Notes under the pieces: model-generated
The model's database searches: none
The model's input: the letters and a program-made list of their open reading frames with translations, nothing else
What the model was told of the DNA's origin: nothing
Position numbers and translations under genes: made by a program
Part shown: piece by piece, positions 9,620 to 18,932 of the stretch
Numbering within the stretch: position 1 is the stretch's first letter
How the letters are laid out: each line of letters begins with the position of its first letter
DNA from: Dermatophagoides farinae
Lineage: Eukaryota > Arthropoda > Arachnida > Sarcoptiformes > Pyroglyphidae
DNA length: 64,000 nt
Direction of reading: 5' to 3'
NCBI RefSeq assembly: GCF_024713945.1
Contig: NW_027461514.1
Span: 558,001-622,000 of the forward strand

Positions 9620-10990
9620 ATGTCATGGAGCCATAAACATTATTTATGTTGCAAATCGCTTTCATATTTACTTCGCCATGGAGATCCTAAAGTATTACAA
9701 TTAAGAAAAGACGCATTTGTCAGACTCGACATTTTCTTAGTCCTTAAAGAACTTGCTGATTATAGTTGGCAAGATATTTTATATGTAATACGAACTAATT
9801 ACAAACAGAGATACATTCTTGCTACTACTGACAAACAGTTACTAAATGCCCCATGTAATGCATTCGCATTTAATTCTACAAATTACGGTTTAAAAGAAAA
9901 AAGTGTAATTTTAATAGAAAAGTCTTACAGTCTGTCTAAAAAAAAATTTGAAGATGTGTCTATAAATCCTTTACTAAACAATTTCTCTTCTAGCATTAAC
10001 ATACCTGAACTGACGGAATATTTGTCAAGTAATTCTGAATCGGGGCATGATAGCGACGAAAGCTCATTTCATGATGAGGGTGAATTTGAACAACAGGACA
10101 GTAAAAAAGATTTTGATCCTTACGAATTGTCTACTGAAGATTCTATTTTTAGAACTGATCCATCAATACAAAACAACGATGAAATTAACAATGATTTGAT
10201 AGACGAATTAGATGACGCTATTTCTATGTGCTCAAAAAAAACTAGTAACGATTCCAAACAAACAGATATTAATAATCAACTAACACATTCAGACGTAAAC
10301 AATAAAAACATAGTTTCTAATGACAAGCCCAGTGTACACGGTGGACCCCGAAAAATCTCCTTAAGAAAATTTTTGTCATCTTTGTGTAAATCATATAACA
10401 TCGCTTTTGAACGAATCAAGCTTCCTGCTTCTGTTTGGGACGTGCAAATATTTAAGCCAATTGACAAAAACAACTTTGTATGCTCAGATGATCTTTTTTA
10501 CTTGGATATAGCCTCAAGCATTTTAGACTCCATAGAATCCATTAACAGTTCATACGAAAAACGATGTGAATATTATAAAAATAATGAGTACTGTAAAAAA
10601 ATTTTCATTAGAGCCGCTCAGGGTCACAGTTTCCCTTCGGACTTAATTGAACGATCATTGATTTATAAAAAACTAACAGATCCAATCCGTTTAGATCCTT
10701 GTATTCACGGAACAACGCATATCAATCTAATACATATACTTGCTTACGGCGGACTGCGAAGAATGCATCGTCTAAATATTCATTTTGCTAAAGGATTACC
10801 AGGATCTATTAACGTAATAAGTGGAGTTCGGAAAAACAGTAACATTGCTATTTTTGTCGACGCTAAAGCCTGTGTAGAAGATGGAATAATATTTTATACT
10901 AGTTCTAATGGTGTTCTTTTAAGTGAGGGAATTAATGGCCTTTTACCTATTAAATATTTTAAAAAAGTAGCGCTCTTAAAATATGTTTAA
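9620..10990 (+). CDS. TPT1: tRNA 2'-phosphotransferase (Tpt1/KptA) with large internal insertion
   Basis: Tpt1 removes the 2'-phosphate left at the splice junction by tRNA ligation, transferring it to NAD+. The N-terminus (about 8-75) has the winged-helix signature KSLSYLLRHGDP, carrying the first catalytic Arg, followed by LYVIRTNYKQRYIL. The C-terminal part has RAAQGHS, IHGTTHIN (catalytic His), GLRRMHRLNIHFA, SGVRKNS (Arg) and the EGINGLLPIKYFKKV ending, so the Arg-His-Arg-Arg set appears intact. Between KQRYIL and RAAQGHS lie roughly 250 residues, instead of the short linker of normal ~230-residue enzymes. This insertion is acidic and Ser/Asn-rich (for example SESGHDSDESSFHDEGEFEQ), with a basic patch before the catalytic part. 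There is no visible intron, so the insertion is read as coding. Confidence 0.88.
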   Translation: MSWSHKHYLCCKSLSYLLRHGDPKVLQLRKDAFVRLDIFLVLKELADYSWQDILYVIRTNYKQRYILATTDKQLLNAPCNAFAFNSTNYGLKEKSVILIEKSYSLSKKKFEDVSINPLLNNFSSSINIPELTEYLSSNSESGHDSDESSFHDEGEFEQQDSKKDFDPYELSTEDSIFRTDPSIQNNDEINNDLIDELDDAISMCSKKTSNDSKQTDINNQLTHSDVNNKNIVSNDKPSVHGGPRKISLRKFLSSLCKSYNIAFERIKLPASVWDVQIFKPIDKNNFVCSDDLFYLDIASSILDSIESINSSYEKRCEYYKNNEYCKKIFIRAAQGHSFPSDLIERSLIYKKLTDPIRLDPCIHGTTHINLIHILAYGGLRRMHRLNIHFAKGLPGSINVISGVRKNSNIAIFVDAKACVEDGIIFYTSSNGVLLSEGINGLLPIKYFKKVALLKYV

Positions 10991-11021
10991 GGATTTTTAA
11001 TTAATAGTTTAGTCTATGTAA

Positions 11022-12581
11022 CTAATTAGCTAGTTTGAAATAATCGATTTCTAAGATTTCGTCGTTAGAAGTGCGATGTTTCGGATCAGGTTGGAGTAGA
11101 ATTTCCAAAAGTTCAATAATTGGTTGAATATACTTTGAATTTAAATTTATTTGGTACGATAGAAGATTTTTTATATGAAAAAACCAAGGATTTGTTTTTA
11201 TAGGGGTTATCCTTTCATTAGCTTCATAATTATCGAATGATCCATCATAATTAAAGTTAATGTGATTATTTTTGGTTTTTTGAAACATTTCAATTGGAAT
11301 TCCAACAGTTATTGCTTCTATAATTGCAATTAGTTCATGAATCGAATCAGCGTTCGTCACGCAATACCCAGCGTAAATTTCAAGTATAACACATCCTAAT
11401 GACCACCAGTCTATCGTTTCATTGATGGAAGTCATCAAGAGTAGTTCAGGAGCTCTATATGGCCTAGTTTGTATATAAAATTTATCTGGATTGTTTTGAC
11501 TATTTATAAATTGTTTTAGTTGGTCAATTTCATATGAGACGCCAAAATCAATTAGATTGACTTCAACTTTGTCTGACACAACATTTATTAAAATATTTTC
11601 AGGTTTTATATCGCAATGAACAATGTTGTTCTTGTGAAGTTCTAAAATCGCTTTTACAACTTGTCTGAAAATCTCAACAAGTAATTCGTGCGACACTTCA
11701 CCGTTAAAAATATTGATGAATTCATAAAGATTAATTCCTAAATAAGGCATAACAATACAAAGTTGGGTATTGTAATAAAAATAATCGTATACTTCTGCCA
11801 CATGCTTAAGTTTTGATACTTTTAAACTTAGCATCAATTCTTCAAGCATTTGGCTGCTTTTTTCAGAAACAAAGATTTTTAAACAATATAACGAGTTACG
11901 CGTATTTTTTGATATATCTTTTGCGATGTAGATAGCTGCAGAATTCGAGACGGATATTTGATCAATCAATAAATATTTGTTATTTATTTTTTTAAAATCA
12001 CAACTATTAGAAAAATGAACATCAATCGTAAAAGATTCAATTTGAGCTTTAAGTTCATTGAAAGATAACTGTTGAAAGTCAACAGTCTCAGCAGTTTTGG
12101 TATCACTCGAAAAAGAATTCAAAGTGCAAAAATTATTCGAATTATTTGTGTTATGATTTTCAAGTGCAGTTCCACCGAAAGAATTGCTGTTAAACGTACC
12201 ATCCGTTTGTTCCATTGTACAAGCTGACTTGTTAGTCAAAGAATTTGATTTAGAAGTTGCACTATATAATTCGTCGAATTGATCAGTAAACATATAATTA
12301 GTAAAATTCAATTTATTCGAATTGATGTTTGTTTTACGGTAACACAAACTGGACATCGATCTGGAAATCGAGTCTGCTTTATATTTCTGTCGCAAATAAA
12401 CAATATTGCTAGTTCTAAATTTTTTCGGTATTTCTATCTCTTGGTTTGTTAACTTCTTAAAAACATTATATGACTGAGAGAAAAACTGAGATTGATCAAG
12501 TTCAGAAAACTTCCCAAATGTGTCAAATTCGTGTTTTAAATCATTTTTATATTTACAAGAATTAAAGCTTCCGGTATACAT
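11022..12581 (-). CDS. CMGC protein kinase, DYRK-like
   Basis: This is a 519-residue single-exon protein with an unstructured Ser/Asn-rich N-terminus (about 1-200) and a C-terminal kinase domain. The ATP-site lysine is in YCLKIF. The catalytic loop is HCDIKPEN (322-329), where Cys after His is typical of DYRK, HIPK and PRP4 kinases. The metal motif is DFG, within LIDFGVS. The activation segment ends TRPYRAPELLL, with an upstream IQT, close to the DYRK IQSRFYRSPE pattern. The Tyr whose autophosphorylation activates DYRKs is therefore retained. The domain continues with IDWWSLGCV and ends with PDPKHRTS. The catalytic set is complete. Subfamily assignment beyond CMGC/DYRK-like is uncertain. Confidence 0.82.
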   Translation of the reverse strand: MYTGSFNSCKYKNDLKHEFDTFGKFSELDQSQFFSQSYNVFKKLTNQEIEIPKKFRTSNIVYLRQKYKADSISRSMSSLCYRKTNINSNKLNFTNYMFTDQFDELYSATSKSNSLTNKSACTMEQTDGTFNSNSFGGTALENHNTNNSNNFCTLNSFSSDTKTAETVDFQQLSFNELKAQIESFTIDVHFSNSCDFKKINNKYLLIDQISVSNSAAIYIAKDISKNTRNSLYCLKIFVSEKSSQMLEELMLSLKVSKLKHVAEVYDYFYYNTQLCIVMPYLGINLYEFINIFNGEVSHELLVEIFRQVVKAILELHKNNIVHCDIKPENILINVVSDKVEVNLIDFGVSYEIDQLKQFINSQNNPDKFYIQTRPYRAPELLLMTSINETIDWWSLGCVILEIYAGYCVTNADSIHELIAIIEAITVGIPIEMFQKTKNNHINFNYDGSFDNYEANERITPIKTNPWFFHIKNLLSYQINLNSKYIQPIIELLEILLQPDPKHRTSNDEILEIDYFKLAN

Positions 12582-12712
12582 TTTTAAAAAAATACAATAA
12601 ATAACTAAAGTTTAATTAACTAATTAAGTTATTTATTTATTCATTAAATGCTCAGTATTAAAACTTCTCAAAGTCGCAAGATTAAATCAAAACCCTTTTA
12701 TAATATATTTAT

Positions 12713-13238
12713 TTACATAGTGTTTTTCAAAACGTTTTTATTGTATTGTTCTCGATCTATTTCATAGACTGGAACAAGTTCAACGGGAGTATTGTTAGCA
12801 CTATCTGGCCAAACAACATTTCCGTTAACAACGTGTGAAGACCACAACCAATCACATCCTTGCCACCAAGGGATCTCGTTTTCGTTTTGAAACAGCTCGT
12901 TATTGTTGTTTTTCATGGACTTAGCTTTCATCACATGCAACTCAGTCGTTATAGAACTTCTTGGAAAAAATAATTTGACAATATTTTGATTAGTTGCCGT
13001 TTCGTATGGCTGAATTGCTGCAATGCTCGGGCTGACTTCTGACTTATTCATCATTAAAGGAGACTCTTTTATTTGCAAACTCTCATTGTTTGAATTAGTC
13101 ATTTGCTAATCATAAATAATAAGACTTAACGAAACTCACATTCATTGGATCAGTTGAAGCAACTTCATAACATTCTTGGTATGTAGAATCATTTGAAGTG
13201 TTTATTCCGTCCCATCGATTATCGGAATGTGTTGACAT
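12713..13238 (-). CDS. Small unknown protein, spliced
   Basis: Exon 1 is 13238-13140, the intron is 13139-13106 (34 nt, GTGAGT...GATTAG) and exon 2 is 13105-12713, giving 163 residues. The intron is supported because the frame upstream hits a stop without splicing and opens cleanly to an ATG with it. The protein is Asn/Ser-rich at the N-terminus. It then has a Trp-rich core (IPWWQGCDWLWSSHVVNG followed by VVWPD) and an ordered C-terminus (VELVPVYEIDREQY). No family was recognised. It is divergent from the gene at 13436, sharing a 197-bp promoter region. Confidence 0.6.
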
Positions 13239-13435
13239 ATTTCATTTGGCTTGTCATTTAATCGGCGAGGAATTCGTAGGGTGCAAATAAAAAAAACAAT
13301 GCTAAATTTACTAAATATATTTAATCGAAATATTTTTTCTGACGCCCTAAAATCTTTATTCATATTAATTACTTAATTTTTGATAAAGACAAGTAAATTT
13401 TTTCCACATTAATTAAGTTCTGAAACGAAAAACGT

Positions 13436-14113
13436 ATGGCTTCTCCATACGAAGTTGTACAAGGGTATCGTGAAACCGATGCTTCTAAGTACAATAAGAT
13501 TTTATTCTTGGCGTCTTCGTTGAATTTAATACCAAAAGAAGCTATTACTGCGCTTTCCAATCAAAACCGTCAGCTGGAGCAAAATTTTTTGATTAAAAAC
13601 TCGAAATTCGACAGTATTGTTTTTTCTATTTCGTGGTATTGTTTTCTAGTAAATCTGTGTTGTCTGCTTGAACAGAAAATTAATGTTCTATTAAGCGACA
13701 ATGCTGCGAAAAAAAACCAAAAGCTTTATGAAAAAATAAAGGCCTGTCGTCGAACCATGAAAGACTATTTGAGCAGGATCGTCAGACGTATTTTGAGAGC
13801 TAATAAAAGCAAAAAAGAAATCATATATATAGTTTTAGACTACGCAGTACGTGCTGGAGACAATGATTTGTTTGACTATATTGTAAATGATTCAATTTTA
13901 CGTTTTCCTTACGAAAACTCTTTTTGGAATATCGCTCTTAAAAGAAAGTTGTATCTTCAAGATTATTCTTCAGCCTTAATGCTAGCAAAAAAATATTACA
14001 AAATATCTAACAAAAAAAAAGTTCTTGTTTTGATTAATAAACTAGTTTTAGTTCTTAAACTTGTTATCAACGCAAATAAAAATGTTTCAGCTACAGTTGA
14101 TTTGATTGACTAA
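13436..14113 (+). CDS. Unknown helical protein
   Basis: A 225-residue protein starts with ATG at 13436. It appears mostly helical, with several Lys/Arg-rich segments (such as ACRRTMKDYLSRIVRRILRANKSKK). A segment around FPYENSFWNIALKRKLYLQDYSSALMLAKKYYK resembles a tetratricopeptide or HAT-like helical hairpin. Its C-terminus (VLVLINKLVLVLKLVI) is Leu/Val-rich but flanked by lysines, so it is more likely an amphipathic helix than a membrane span. No orthologue was recognised. It converges with the gene at 14157, only about 40 bp away. Confidence 0.6.
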   Translation: MASPYEVVQGYRETDASKYNKILFLASSLNLIPKEAITALSNQNRQLEQNFLIKNSKFDSIVFSISWYCFLVNLCCLLEQKINVLLSDNAAKKNQKLYEKIKACRRTMKDYLSRIVRRILRANKSKKEIIYIVLDYAVRAGDNDLFDYIVNDSILRFPYENSFWNIALKRKLYLQDYSSALMLAKKYYKISNKKKVLVLINKLVLVLKLVINANKNVSATVDLID

Positions 14114-14156
14114 ATTAATAATCGGACTATCGCAATAAATACACCTTATTTCATTT

Positions 14157-16214
14157 TTATTTATGGAACAGCAATGTGGGCAATCTAAAATGATTTTTCA
14201 ACTTAAACTTACAATAATGTTTTTCATAAAATTGATAAACGTGGTTATCTATCAAATAGGATAAATAACTGTCAAATTCAATTAATAAAAAATTAGAATC
14301 AAACACGACGTCAGTTTTTTTACATTGTTTGACAATATGGTAAACAAATTTATAAATATTCTCTAATTCATCCGTTTCAGCAGTACTAATCAATTCTTGA
14401 TTAATCCAACAACCCAGTAAAGAAATATAAAACTTAAATAAAAGATTGTTATTTTCTTTTTTAATTGCGTTAGTGCAATTTTTGAAAGCACTTATCAACT
14501 CTTGGATATTTTCTTTGTCAAAAACAATTTTAAAGAATGATGAGAATAACTGAAAAACATTAACACCACTTTCGAAATTAATATGTTTCCAATATATGGG
14601 GTGAAAATAATATAATCCAATATTTCTTTTAATGGCATTTAAATTTTTAAAACAAATGTGATCTTTTAAACTTGGATTATTTATATTGTTATAGTACAAG
14701 TTTAAATCTTCCAACAATGTTTGAATTATATGTTTTCTACTTGGAATAACTTTAATATCGATTTCCAGTAGATTTGAGTTGATTGCGTGAACGAGACAAC
14801 TAGATGTCATAAATTTTTTTTTGCTTAAATTCAGATTCGATGAGATTTTAGAAAGATCTCTGATGCAGATTTTTGACTCTTTTATAATAGCGGGTTTACA
14901 ATCTACCGCTTGCCATTTTTGATAAGTTAAGGTAGCTAATTTGTTTATATCAAATTTAGAAAAGTATCTTTGACTTTGAGAAAAAACTTCAATAGTAAGT
15001 GTTTCGTCAACCAACTTTATATTTAAGGTCGAAAGATCAAAAGTATTAAAACTGTCATTCAAGCAAATTAAGTTTTCAATATTTTCAAAAGAATTGTCAC
15101 ACAATGGAAATATTAAAACTCCAGTGTACAGTATAAACAATCCGAATGATTTATTAATATGATTAAAATAGAGTATTTTAACGTCGATGGGAAGAATCTT
15201 GAGATTTAGCTGTTTTGAAAATTCAAGTTTCCATTTACTTGATTGGTTGTCAAAAATGACAAGCAAGAAATCCATGTTAGGTGTTAAAATGATAACAGTT
15301 AAAATTTGATTGATGGAGCAAATATCAAATAGCAAATCTCTGAATGAGGAAAAAGTACAGTACGATAGTGATGATATTTCAAATCCACCAATTATTTTCA
15401 TGCTATTATTACTGCTGCCTGTTTCAATATCGACTAGATTATTTAACGAATAAAATAAGAATACATTATCTATTACGTAACACATAAAATAGAAGTCTGG
15501 CCGATCATCTTGATTTATGTCGTACACCTTGTGGTAAAAATACTTCAAATTTTGGCAACAAACAGTATTTTGCATCAATTGGTCAATATCAATGTTGGAG
15601 TAAGTGTTTTTGTTTTCAAAAGTACTATTTAATGATTGTATAAAAAGGTAATCAGGCTGTTTTTTGGAATAAGTATTAATGTTCAATGTTAAGAATGTTG
15701 GTTGGATTTTGTATAGTAAATCATGATAATTAAAAAGTAACAACTTGTTAGTTTTATCAAAAAAGGAAATGAACAGACAAAAATATAAATTCCTTGAATT
15801 TGCGTTAAAAAATAAATCAGATATATTTGCAAACTCAATATCAGCACGAGAATGTAAAACGTTCCGCCACACTTTGCAATTATTAGTTTCCATAGTGGAA
15901 GAATCTAAAGAAAATTGACTAGCATTTAGATACGTTTGTTTGTTATTGTTTTCGCGTTCAATGAAAGAAAAATTTTGGTTTGTTTCATCGATTAATTGAA
16001 GTTTAAGGTCGGTTTGTTCGATTGAAATAAATTTAGGTTCAAAATAAATTCTTGGAATCAGGGGATCTGTTGGTTCAACATTGTTTAATATAGGAATGAA
16101 AATTATTTTGTTTTTAGATAAAATAACTAGAAGAGTTTTTGAATCATTTTCAAGACAATTAATTAAATCATTTGTATTTAAAGAAACTTTCTTCCATTTG
16201 TAAAATAAATACAT
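14157..16214 (-). CDS. Unknown protein, probable beta-propeller plus helical C-terminus
   Basis: This is a single-exon 685-residue protein. The first ~450 residues alternate short hydrophobic strands with polar turns (for example TLLVILSKNKIIFIPIL, NLYFCLFISFFDKTNKLLLF, ILTVIILTPNMDFLLVIFD). That pattern fits a divergent beta-propeller without classical WD dipeptides. The C-terminal ~200 residues are helical and end FRLPTLLFHK. The architecture is reminiscent of some nucleoporins or vesicle-coat proteins, but no diagnostic motif was seen and no function is claimed. Confidence 0.6.
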   Translation of the reverse strand: MYLFYKWKKVSLNTNDLINCLENDSKTLLVILSKNKIIFIPILNNVEPTDPLIPRIYFEPKFISIEQTDLKLQLIDETNQNFSFIERENNNKQTYLNASQFSLDSSTMETNNCKVWRNVLHSRADIEFANISDLFFNANSRNLYFCLFISFFDKTNKLLLFNYHDLLYKIQPTFLTLNINTYSKKQPDYLFIQSLNSTFENKNTYSNIDIDQLMQNTVCCQNLKYFYHKVYDINQDDRPDFYFMCYVIDNVFLFYSLNNLVDIETGSSNNSMKIIGGFEISSLSYCTFSSFRDLLFDICSINQILTVIILTPNMDFLLVIFDNQSSKWKLEFSKQLNLKILPIDVKILYFNHINKSFGLFILYTGVLIFPLCDNSFENIENLICLNDSFNTFDLSTLNIKLVDETLTIEVFSQSQRYFSKFDINKLATLTYQKWQAVDCKPAIIKESKICIRDLSKISSNLNLSKKKFMTSSCLVHAINSNLLEIDIKVIPSRKHIIQTLLEDLNLYYNNINNPSLKDHICFKNLNAIKRNIGLYYFHPIYWKHINFESGVNVFQLFSSFFKIVFDKENIQELISAFKNCTNAIKKENNNLLFKFYISLLGCWINQELISTAETDELENIYKFVYHIVKQCKKTDVVFDSNFLLIEFDSYLSYLIDNHVYQFYEKHYCKFKLKNHFRLPTLLFHK

Positions 16215-16323
16215 TATAAAAATGATTGGTAATTACAAAATATTAATACGAAAATAAAAAAATGTAATAAATTAAATAGATTATTATTACACACATAATA
16301 ATAAATAATTTATTAATTATCCA

Positions 16324-16635
16324 ATGGTTGAACGAATTCAAGATTCTAACACTTACAAAAACAAGGTCGCTTCTGGGCGATGCGTAGTCGATTTCTACGC
16401 CGATTGGTGTGGTCCTTGCCGAAGATTCGCTCCTGAACTCGAAAAACTCGCTAATGAATTTTCCTCATGGAATTTCTACAAGATAAACATTGATGACGAA
16501 GGAATGAAAGAGATTGCTGAGAGTTTAGATATTACTTCAATTCCAAATGTCGTTATTTACAAAAACGGCGAAATAATTTTCAACAAACCAGGTGGTGATC
16601 CAGCCCCAATCCGCTCAGTTCTTAGTCAGAACTAA
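16324..16635 (+). CDS. Thioredoxin
   Basis: This 103-residue cytosolic-type thioredoxin has the active site WCGPC at 28-32, preceded by VVDFYAD. The conserved cis-proline is in SIPNVVIYKNGE. Length and layout match classical thioredoxins, and no targeting sequence precedes the domain. The redox pair reduces disulfides in client proteins using thioredoxin reductase. The flanking sequence upstream is extremely AT-rich (16215-16323). Confidence in the family is high. Its specific role within a thioredoxin set is unknown. Confidence 0.95.
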   Translation: MVERIQDSNTYKNKVASGRCVVDFYADWCGPCRRFAPELEKLANEFSSWNFYKINIDDEGMKEIAESLDITSIPNVVIYKNGEIIFNKPGGDPAPIRSVLSQN

Positions 16636-16710
16636 GTTTTTTTTATTGATGTAATTGAGCTTTATGATCTATAGTTGTGATTTTAATTGATCACATTATG
16701 TGTTATCTGT

Positions 16711-17817
16711 TTATTTATCTTTAACTTTTTGATCCTGTTTCAATCTATCATTTAGATCTTTTGCATATTTATCTAAAACTTCAGCTTGTTCGCTGGTAAC
16801 TTCAAGGAAAGATTTTTTGGAATGGTTATTTTCATTCATAGCGTTACCATTTGCGCTTTTTTCATATCTTAAATGTAACGTTGGCTTAGTTTCAAGTTTT
16901 ACTGAGTTTAGTTTGTCAAACACTTCTTTTGTTGGGCATCCGGGATCTTTGTACGGATTAATTTTAGAGTTCGACTCCGTCGCAAGATTTGGTGTATTAT
17001 TGACACAGTGGTCGCAATGAGTGTCATGATCGCTATGATCTTGGTGGTTAATTGAATGAAATTCTTGTGGTTTAGATTGTGTACTAGGAATGTTAGAAAA
17101 ACTATTCATCATTTCTTCTTCTTTTAATTTTTCTTCGTTTTCTTTCTCTTCATTTTTGTTTTCTACATCAATTTTGTGCTGAAAGTTGTGTAATTTATTA
17201 GCTAATTTGTGTTCATTTTTGATTATGTCTTTGACGAAAGAATCGTCGTTGGAAGCATGTAGGTTTTTTTGAATATTGTTTCTAAATTTGTTGCCAATAG
17301 ATTTCTCAAAGTCAGCAACTTCATCATTATTGCTTGACAAACTAGATTCTAAGGCAATTTTCTCCCTATTTATTAACTCTTTTTCGTTTTCATCGTCTGC
17401 TTTAAGTTTGTTTGCAATTTCGTCTTGAATATGAGAATAATTGTTTTGATGTCCGATGTTGGATGAGTCAAACTGAGCTGTGCCATCATTGTTTGCTCGA
17501 TTTATAGTATTTTTTGAAGATGATTTACTGCTATTTGTCTCATTAAAATTATCTTCACCATAAGCTTTATTAAAATTTATTTTTGGATAAGTAGATTCTG
17601 GAGAAAGAGTATTAGAGTTCGAAGAGAATTTAGCTCTTGGTATAATATATGGAATTTTCGCTTGCTAAAATACAGAATAAATAAATCGAAAACTTACTAA
17701 AACAATATTAGGGTTTGAATCGTTAAAATTGCTATTGTTTTCATGCTCATGTATAATATCTTTGGCGAGTGATCTGAATGGATTATTGATCAAACATAAA
17801 AAAAAATAGTAATGCAT
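16711..17817 (-). CDS. Unknown Asn/Lys/Glu-rich protein with hydrophobic N-terminus, spliced
   Basis: Exon 1 is 17817-17698, the intron is 17697-17665 (33 nt, GTAAGT...TTTTAG) and exon 2 is 17664-16711, giving 357 residues. The reading frame is continuous well upstream of the first internal ATG at 17340, and the intron joins it to an ATG-started exon. The N-terminus MHYYFFLCLINNPFRSLA is hydrophobic and could be a weak signal or anchor. The middle is charged and low complexity with a His/Asp cluster (SDHDTHCDHC). The C-terminus (TLHLRYEKSA, then FLEVTSEQAEVLDKYAKDLNDR) looks ordered and helical. No family was recognised. Confidence 0.6.
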
Positions 17818-17970
17818 TTGATTTACGCTAACAAAGAAGCTCGAAATCTGATTTATCTAATTGCTTGAACTTATTCAATATAGATAGGATAACCATAACA
17901 ATATGATTTTTCTGGTAATAAAAAAACTATTATTAATTTCATGGTCTGCTATTTTATTAAAAAATTGAAT

Positions 17971-18777
17971 TTAGCTTGAATCGTTATCGTCTCTTGTTTC
18001 ATATAAATAATTATTGTTAGCGGGCTCATAATTGTGAATTAAGTCACATTTAATTTGAAATTCAGACATTAAATTATCATCAACAATTGACAATTTATTA
18101 AAAGATAACATGTTCCAATCGTTCAAAGTTTCTTGAATTGCGGTAATGTACTTTTTCTGTTTTAATGAAAGTTTTCCTGGAGTTATTGAAATTAAATCTT
18201 GAAAATTTACGCTGAAGTCTTCTTGATTATACTCGCTTGACTCATCCAACAAATCCCATTTGGTCAAAGCACATACAAAAGGAGCGTCAAGTAATACCAT
18301 GGATGAAAGAGCATATATGGCACTGCCAAGTAGCTTGTTTACATCACTTAGAAATGCGATGTCCATGCAAAAAATGCATATAACGGAATAATCAAATTGG
18401 ATAAGTCGTTTTATCAAGTTAAAAATTGCCATTGAATTAGAATAAAGTTCCAGTTGTCCTGGGCAGTCAATTAAAACAAACGAAGAATCTTCAATGTCTT
18501 CAAAAACGTCTGAAAGATAATCGTATTCAGTAGAAATGGATTCCATTGCTTCGATTAAAGCCCCATTCGGGCCCAGGAAATTATCACTTTGATAAGCTTT
18601 GATATCAATGACATCCCTTACGTCTGCATATGCTTCATAAGGTAAGTTTTCACTTGCCACATCCCAATTAACAACGTAACATTTTCGCTGAAGTAAATTT
18701 AAGTGTTCTTGAACATACTTGCAACAAGATGATTTTCCACTACCTGCCACTCCAATATAAAGCTGTGCATACTTCAT
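17971..18777 (-). CDS. GPN3: GPN-loop GTPase 3
   Basis: This 268-residue protein belongs to the GPN family, which assembles RNA polymerase II and brings it into the nucleus. The P-loop is GVAGSGKS (9-16). The family-defining Gly-Pro-Asn loop is at 69-71 in FLGPNGALIE. Switch II/G3 is DCPGQLELY and the guanine-specificity motif is TKWD. The start MKYAQLYIG and the segment FVLIDCPGQ match GPN3 better than GPN1 or GPN2. Length fits GPN3 (about 270-285). It is a single-exon gene. Confidence 0.88.
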   Translation of the reverse strand: MKYAQLYIGVAGSGKSSCCKYVQEHLNLLQRKCYVVNWDVASENLPYEAYADVRDVIDIKAYQSDNFLGPNGALIEAMESISTEYDYLSDVFEDIEDSSFVLIDCPGQLELYSNSMAIFNLIKRLIQFDYSVICIFCMDIAFLSDVNKLLGSAIYALSSMVLLDAPFVCALTKWDLLDESSEYNQEDFSVNFQDLISITPGKLSLKQKKYITAIQETLNDWNMLSFNKLSIVDDNLMSEFQIKCDLIHNYEPANNNYLYETRDDNDSS

Positions 18778-18932
18778 TAGTTTTCAAAATTTTGAAGACT
18801 TATTTTTTTCTTAATTTATAAAGTTATCAAAAAAACATTAAAGCAATTCTAGTAGTAAACTTTTTGTTGCAAATAATATTTCATAGAGAAAAAATTTTTT
18901 TTAAAAGAAACGAGTAGATTTGATTTCATAAT

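Noticed and set aside
16711-17340. Treating this frame as a stand-alone 209-aa gene
   Set aside because: The frame is open well upstream and joins through a 33-nt intron to an ATG-started exon, so the internal ATG is not the start.
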